Origin: Phallusia mammillata | Taxonomy: Eukaryota; Chordata; Ascidiacea; Phlebobranchia; Ascidiidae | Reading direction: 5' to 3' | Length of the DNA: 64,000 nucleotides | Assembly (NCBI GenBank): GCA_003260075.1 | Contig: QLIY01000058.1 | Location: 1-64,000, forward strand | In this document: positions 60,201 to 64,000 of the stretch, one piece after another | How positions within the stretch are numbered: position 1 is the stretch's first letter | Layout of the letters: every line of letters starts with the position of its first letter | Made by a program: the position numbers and the translations under genes | Notes under the pieces: model-generated | Told to the model about the DNA's origin: nothing | Databases searched by the model: none | What the model saw: the letters and a program-made list of their open reading frames with translations, nothing else

Positions 60201-63200
60201 CATAAGCGAGACACATATGACAATCATAATTGTGTGGATAAGACTTTAGAGCATGACTTCCATGGAATCAGTGATTATAAAGCATTGATAAGTCTATGAC
60301 TTCTTAGTCTGTATTTCCTTGTTGCTGCACATTACAGTTTTACTTACCATACGCGATGTACATCTTCGGGCCGAGATCTGGACGAACAAAGAAGTCGGGA
60401 AGATGAGCAGCGATGTTGAACTTTCCATCCCGTGCAGTGTAAGGGGAAAGAGGAAGAGCACTCATCAGATCCTGTGGAAGAAGAAGATGCAGAATGAGGA
60501 TCAGTTTACATAAAAAAATGGAAAGAATGTATTGTCACCAGTGGTGGGACTCAAAATTTGTTGTCAGCTGGTTCTATCACAAAAGTCATATTTTCAGCCG
60601 AATCTGTTACAAAAAGTCCACTGACAGTAACCAGTAATGCTAACCAGTTCGCTGATCTCATAAAATTTTGTGAGACGGTTCTATATAACTGGTGCTAACC
60701 GGCTGAATCCCACCACTGCCTGTCACTGTTTTTTGCCAAACATCACTCGATAGTAAACTGTACAAGCATTAAACCTGCTTTCTGATAGGGTGCTTATTAA
60801 ATACATGTACTTTAGTTTGGAAAGGAGAAACGGACAAAGAATGCATTGTCACTGTTTATTGGTAAGTATTAGATTGTATTGACAATAAAAAGTTGCACAA
60901 GCATAAAAATCTTATCTTTATGATGGTAGAGCATTTTAATTTAACATCTGCACACATTGAATACTTTTTGAAAAGTTGCATTTCAAATTTTTACTCACAT
61001 CAAACATAGCTGGCATCGTGTCGATGAAATCTTCGGTGGTCGGCCAATCCTTCAACTTTAAAATCATTTTTTCTCCACTTTCTTCATCCACCAAACGATC
61101 TGCAAGTTATCAATTCAGATTGTCACAAAGTGAGTCAATTATCATTGAGTTTACAAATAAAGATTTTCATTCTTTTGTAAATGACAAATGCAGGCCAATT
61201 TTAAGAACAGGCAGGTAATTACTACTTCTACTTTAGCATCATTTATTTTGTAACAATGCCTTTGTTAAAACCATTGTTTTATGGCCCAAAAATGCACAGA
61301 TCAGTTTCAAGTTGTTGTTTTTTCTCTGGTATGTTTGTGGTAAATCACTAGTCTTGACAATTTAGATTTTAACTTTATTTAGATGGTAATTTTCACCCAA
61401 ATGTTTCAGTTTACACAAGTAAACATTTTTCACCTTTAATGGATTCAAATCCATTCCAGAAATCTTTTATGTAAGCATTTGTGATGACCGACCCTTTCCT
61501 GCAGTTGATGAGAGCGTTACGTGTCGGTTCATCGCCATGTTCGGCACAAATTGTGTCCGGTTTCCACAAATCACGATTCAAATACTTGGTGGCGCCAGAG
61601 GAAACAACAGGCTGCGGTGAAACACACGTGACTCAAACAATCATGCATTGGTAAAACGCAATACAGGCAGACAACAAACTTTTTTAAACCATCATGTTAA
61701 TAAAGAGACCAGGCTACTTTTAGGTTATTGTGATTAAAATGTAATTTATTAGGATATTTCATTTCTGCTGCAACTGTTTTTAACTTTAAATTTTTATATA
61801 TTTTGCGTATTAGGATATTTTTATTTATGTACAACTGTTTTCAACTTTAAATTTGTATACTTTGGGGGCTTTAGGATTATTCTATTTTATTTCTTGTGCA
61901 ATTTTTTATTTTCTCTCTTTTAAACTTTAAACCCATGAAAACCACAATACAGCAATTCACCCTTCACTATTTCCTAAATTGTGTAACAGCAATTCACAAC
62001 AAGCACTCACCATTCCACAGAACCAGTGCATCGGGGGGGGGGCTTTAAACTTTAAACCCATGAAAACCACAATACAGCACTTCACCCCTCACTATTTCCT
62101 AAATTGTGTCAACAGCAATTCACAACAAGCACTCACCATTCCACAGAACCAGTGCATCTGGAAATTATCGATATCAACACGAGGTGAAGGGTCGGTTAAT
62201 TTGGGGAGTTCCCCATTGCAGAACCACGATCTTGACAGATGTGAGGGAATCTTCGGGGGAACTAAACAAGAAATGGAAACATGTTAATCCAGAGGTAATG
62301 TTTGCTAGAAGCCTTATGGGTTTTTTTAAACAAATTTGTCGTTCAACTGTCGTTCAAAGCCATATGGGTTTTGCATTCAACCAGTGGTTGCCAACCAGGA
62401 AGAATTGATTGTAATTTTTACATGTGGGGGGGGGGGGGCCATTGCAGAACCATGATCTTGACAGATGAGAGGGAATCTTCGGCGGAACTAAACAAGAAAT
62501 TGCAACATAGTAATTCAGCAGTAATGTTTGCTAGAAGCCTTATGGGTTATCTGTTGAACCAGTGGTTCCCAACCGGGAAGAATTGATTGTAATTTGTGCA
62601 TGTGGTTTGTAAACAGACATCTAAGCTCTGGGAATATAACCTATGAAGTTGATAAAAGACCCAATTTTAAATAATCTTTGTATGGTTTAGCATCTACTAT
62701 GTAGTCTATTAGGGAGGAATGAAAATGTTTTGAATTGTTAAGTAAGGAATTCATCAAAAAATGTTGGGAACCACTTCGTTAAACTATGTGATGAAACATG
62801 GAAGATTTTACAATTTTAGGTTTAACAGTGTAAATATCTAGCTAATATAATTTAGTGGACTAATATTAACAAATCAAATCCTTCCGTTACTATGCATGAT
62901 GGACAGTGACATTATGAACACTAACCTGGCATTTTGATTGCTACTTGTTGTTCAACTTCAAGTCTTTCAGTTGATGCTGGTTTTTCCTCACTAAATCAAA
63001 CACAAGTTTGTTACAATACAAAAAACTGATTTTTTTTTTTCAAAACTTTTTGTTGTAACATGCTTGTTGACAAACACTCGAGTTAATGCGATAGCTAAGT
63101 TGTATAACAACTGGCACCTTACACAGTAGAGCCAACTGGGGGGGGGGTGTAAACAGACATTTAAGCTCTGGGAATATAACCTATGAAGTTGATAAAGGAC

Positions 63201-63975
63201 TCATTTTTAAATGATCTTTGTATGCATCTACTGTAGTCTATGAGGGAAGAATGGAAATGTTTTTAATTGTTAAGGGAGGAATTAGTCAAAAATGCTGGGA
63301 ACCACTGCGTTAAACTACGTATATGCTGGAATCAGCAAAGATTTCACAATTTCAGGTCCAACAGTATAAATATCTAGCTAATATAATTTAGTTCACAGAA
63401 ATTAACAAATCCATACTCAAAGAAACTGAATCCTGCAATTACTAGGTATTATGAACAGTCATATTATGGACACCAACCTGGCATTTTGATTGCTACTTGT
63501 TGTTCAACTTCGAGTCTTTCAGTGGATGCTGGTTTTTCCTCACTAAATCAAACACAAGTTTGTTACCAGCAAAAGTAACTGGAATTTTTTCAAAACTTTA
63601 TGCTGTAACATGCTTGTTGACAAACACTCGAGTTAATGTGATAGCTAAGTTGTATAACAACTGGCACCTTACACAGTAGAGCCAACTATTTTAAATCAAA
63701 CACAAGTTTGTTACAAGCAAAAGTAACCAGATATTTTTGAGTGTTCAGTTTAAAATGAGATTGGTATTATAGCACATGTTTGTTGAAAAACACTGGAGTT
63801 TATGGGATAACTAGATAATTGAAGAGTTTATGCGATAGTTTTCTACCAACTGTCAACTTACACAGCACAGTTGGGTTTTACAGGTGGGGATGACTTGCGT
63901 TGTTCACGGAGAGCGATGCTCGCCAACCAATCAAGCGGGGAGGCCGAACTTTCGCAGTCATAACTCTTGAAACGG
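57247..63975 (-). CDS. KDM3: KDM3/JMJD1-type histone H3K9 demethylase, C-terminal catalytic part
   Basis: Ten exons join in frame: 63975-63862, 63542-63478, 62261-62137, 61611-61434, 61099-60999, 60471-60348, 59567-59434, 58814-58692, 58029-57853 and 57519-57247. They give [99 protein letters not shown] and [13 protein letters not shown], then [20 protein letters not shown] and [20 protein letters not shown], following human KDM3A/B/JMJD1C throughout. The JmjC iron ligands HLD (exon 59567) and the later His of GAPHQV are present, so demethylation of H3K9me1/2 in the nucleus is expected. After [10 protein letters not shown] there is an extra Ser/Gly-rich tail of about 29 residues ending STPPQG. 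The gene continues beyond the right edge, so the zinc-finger part is absent. Partial second copies of exons lie at 58562-58610, 62439-62488, about 62014 and 62936-62990. Confidence 0.93.
59071..59238. mobile_element. hAT-type MITE, CAGTGGTGGG family (inverted)
   Basis: It begins CGGTGGTGGTATTCAGCC and ends AATTCCACCACGG, flanked by the exact 8-bp duplication CTATCGAC (59063-59070 and 59239-59246). The interior is the reverse of the element at 43170-43349. It lies in a KDM3 intron. Confidence 0.85.
60539..60718. mobile_element. hAT-type MITE, CAGTGGTGGG family
   Basis: It begins CAGTGGTGGGACTCAAAA and ends GAATCCCACCACTG. The flanks ATTGTCAC and CCTGTCAC match at 6 of 8 positions. Sequence and orientation match 43170-43349. 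It lies in a KDM3 intron. Confidence 0.8.
62378..62790. mobile_element. hAT-like CAGTGGTTSCCAACC element(s), disrupted by a gap
   Basis: A copy opens near 62378 (CCAGTGGTTGCCAACCAG) and another near 62560 (CCAGTGGTTCCCAACCGG), with a 13-G run at 62426-62438 between them. The right end GTTGGGAACCACTTCG is near 62763-62780. A further copy after the run at 63138 ends GCTGGGAACCACTGCG near 63305. I read this as one intronic element seen in both alleles. Confidence 0.5.
62936..62990 (-). repeat. KDM3: Second copy of a KDM3 exon (63542-63478)
   Basis: It encodes the same [20 protein letters not shown] segment with a matching acceptor. It is separated from the other copy by the 10-G run at 63138-63147 and duplicated intron. 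Either copy gives the same reading frame, so only one should be used in the gene model. Confidence 0.65.
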
Positions 63976-64000
63976 CTGTAACAAAATTAATAGTCAGTAT

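Overview
This is a eukaryotic, AT-rich, intron-rich window that looks like an ascidian tunicate genome, probably Ciona. The reasons are compact animal genes with many short GT-AG introns, very short intergenic distances including one 38-bp co-directional gap that looks operonic, and abundant small hAT-like MITEs. One of these is a TTGAGTTGAGTTTATTTCGC terminal-repeat family I associate with Ciona. The species call is inference; the gene calls come from translating exons, joining them by splice sites and reading frame, and comparing them with remembered vertebrate families.

Layout. 697-1356 (-): N-terminal exons of TRAPPC9, running off the left edge. 3824-12358 (-): a chain of 19 frame-compatible exons giving a RIP-like kinase domain, then short phase-1 exons with a repeated S-x-D-E-T-x-P-K motif, then a six-blade Kelch domain; this is the most unusual protein here. 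15061-24041 (-): KIAA0232 homologue (970 aa). 26282-28520 (-): TTC1. 29244-32054 (+): INTS14, divergent from TTC1. 32518-39483 (+): MIPEP, just downstream of INTS14. 40338-41547 (-): LLPH. 42844-45174 (-): class II-like ARF GTPase (180 aa). 47296-50606 (-): PP4 regulatory subunit 3. 50645-52944 (-): RPP38-like RNase P/MRP subunit, ending 38 bp before the PPP4R3 start codon. 57247-63975 (-): C-terminal catalytic half of a KDM3/JMJD1 histone demethylase, running off the right edge.

A window-wide feature is about 33 pure-G runs. Most are exactly 10 bases, six are longer (30 to 82), and most are flanked by 80-95 percent identical direct copies of neighbouring sequence. I read them as assembly gaps (N rendered as G) between unmerged allelic contigs. 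Poly-Gly/poly-Pro reading frames across them are therefore artefacts, and several exons (TRAPPC9, KIAA0232, TTC1, KDM3, the kinase-Kelch gene) appear twice falsely.

Mobile DNA is mostly small terminal-inverted-repeat elements. Several have intact 8-bp target duplications (hAT type), one has a TA duplication, and one fragment seems to be exonised in the kinase-Kelch gene. Two sites (30702-30743 and 56260-56301) match the core and helices of a type I hammerhead ribozyme with a minimal helix III, as known from Penelope-like retroelements.
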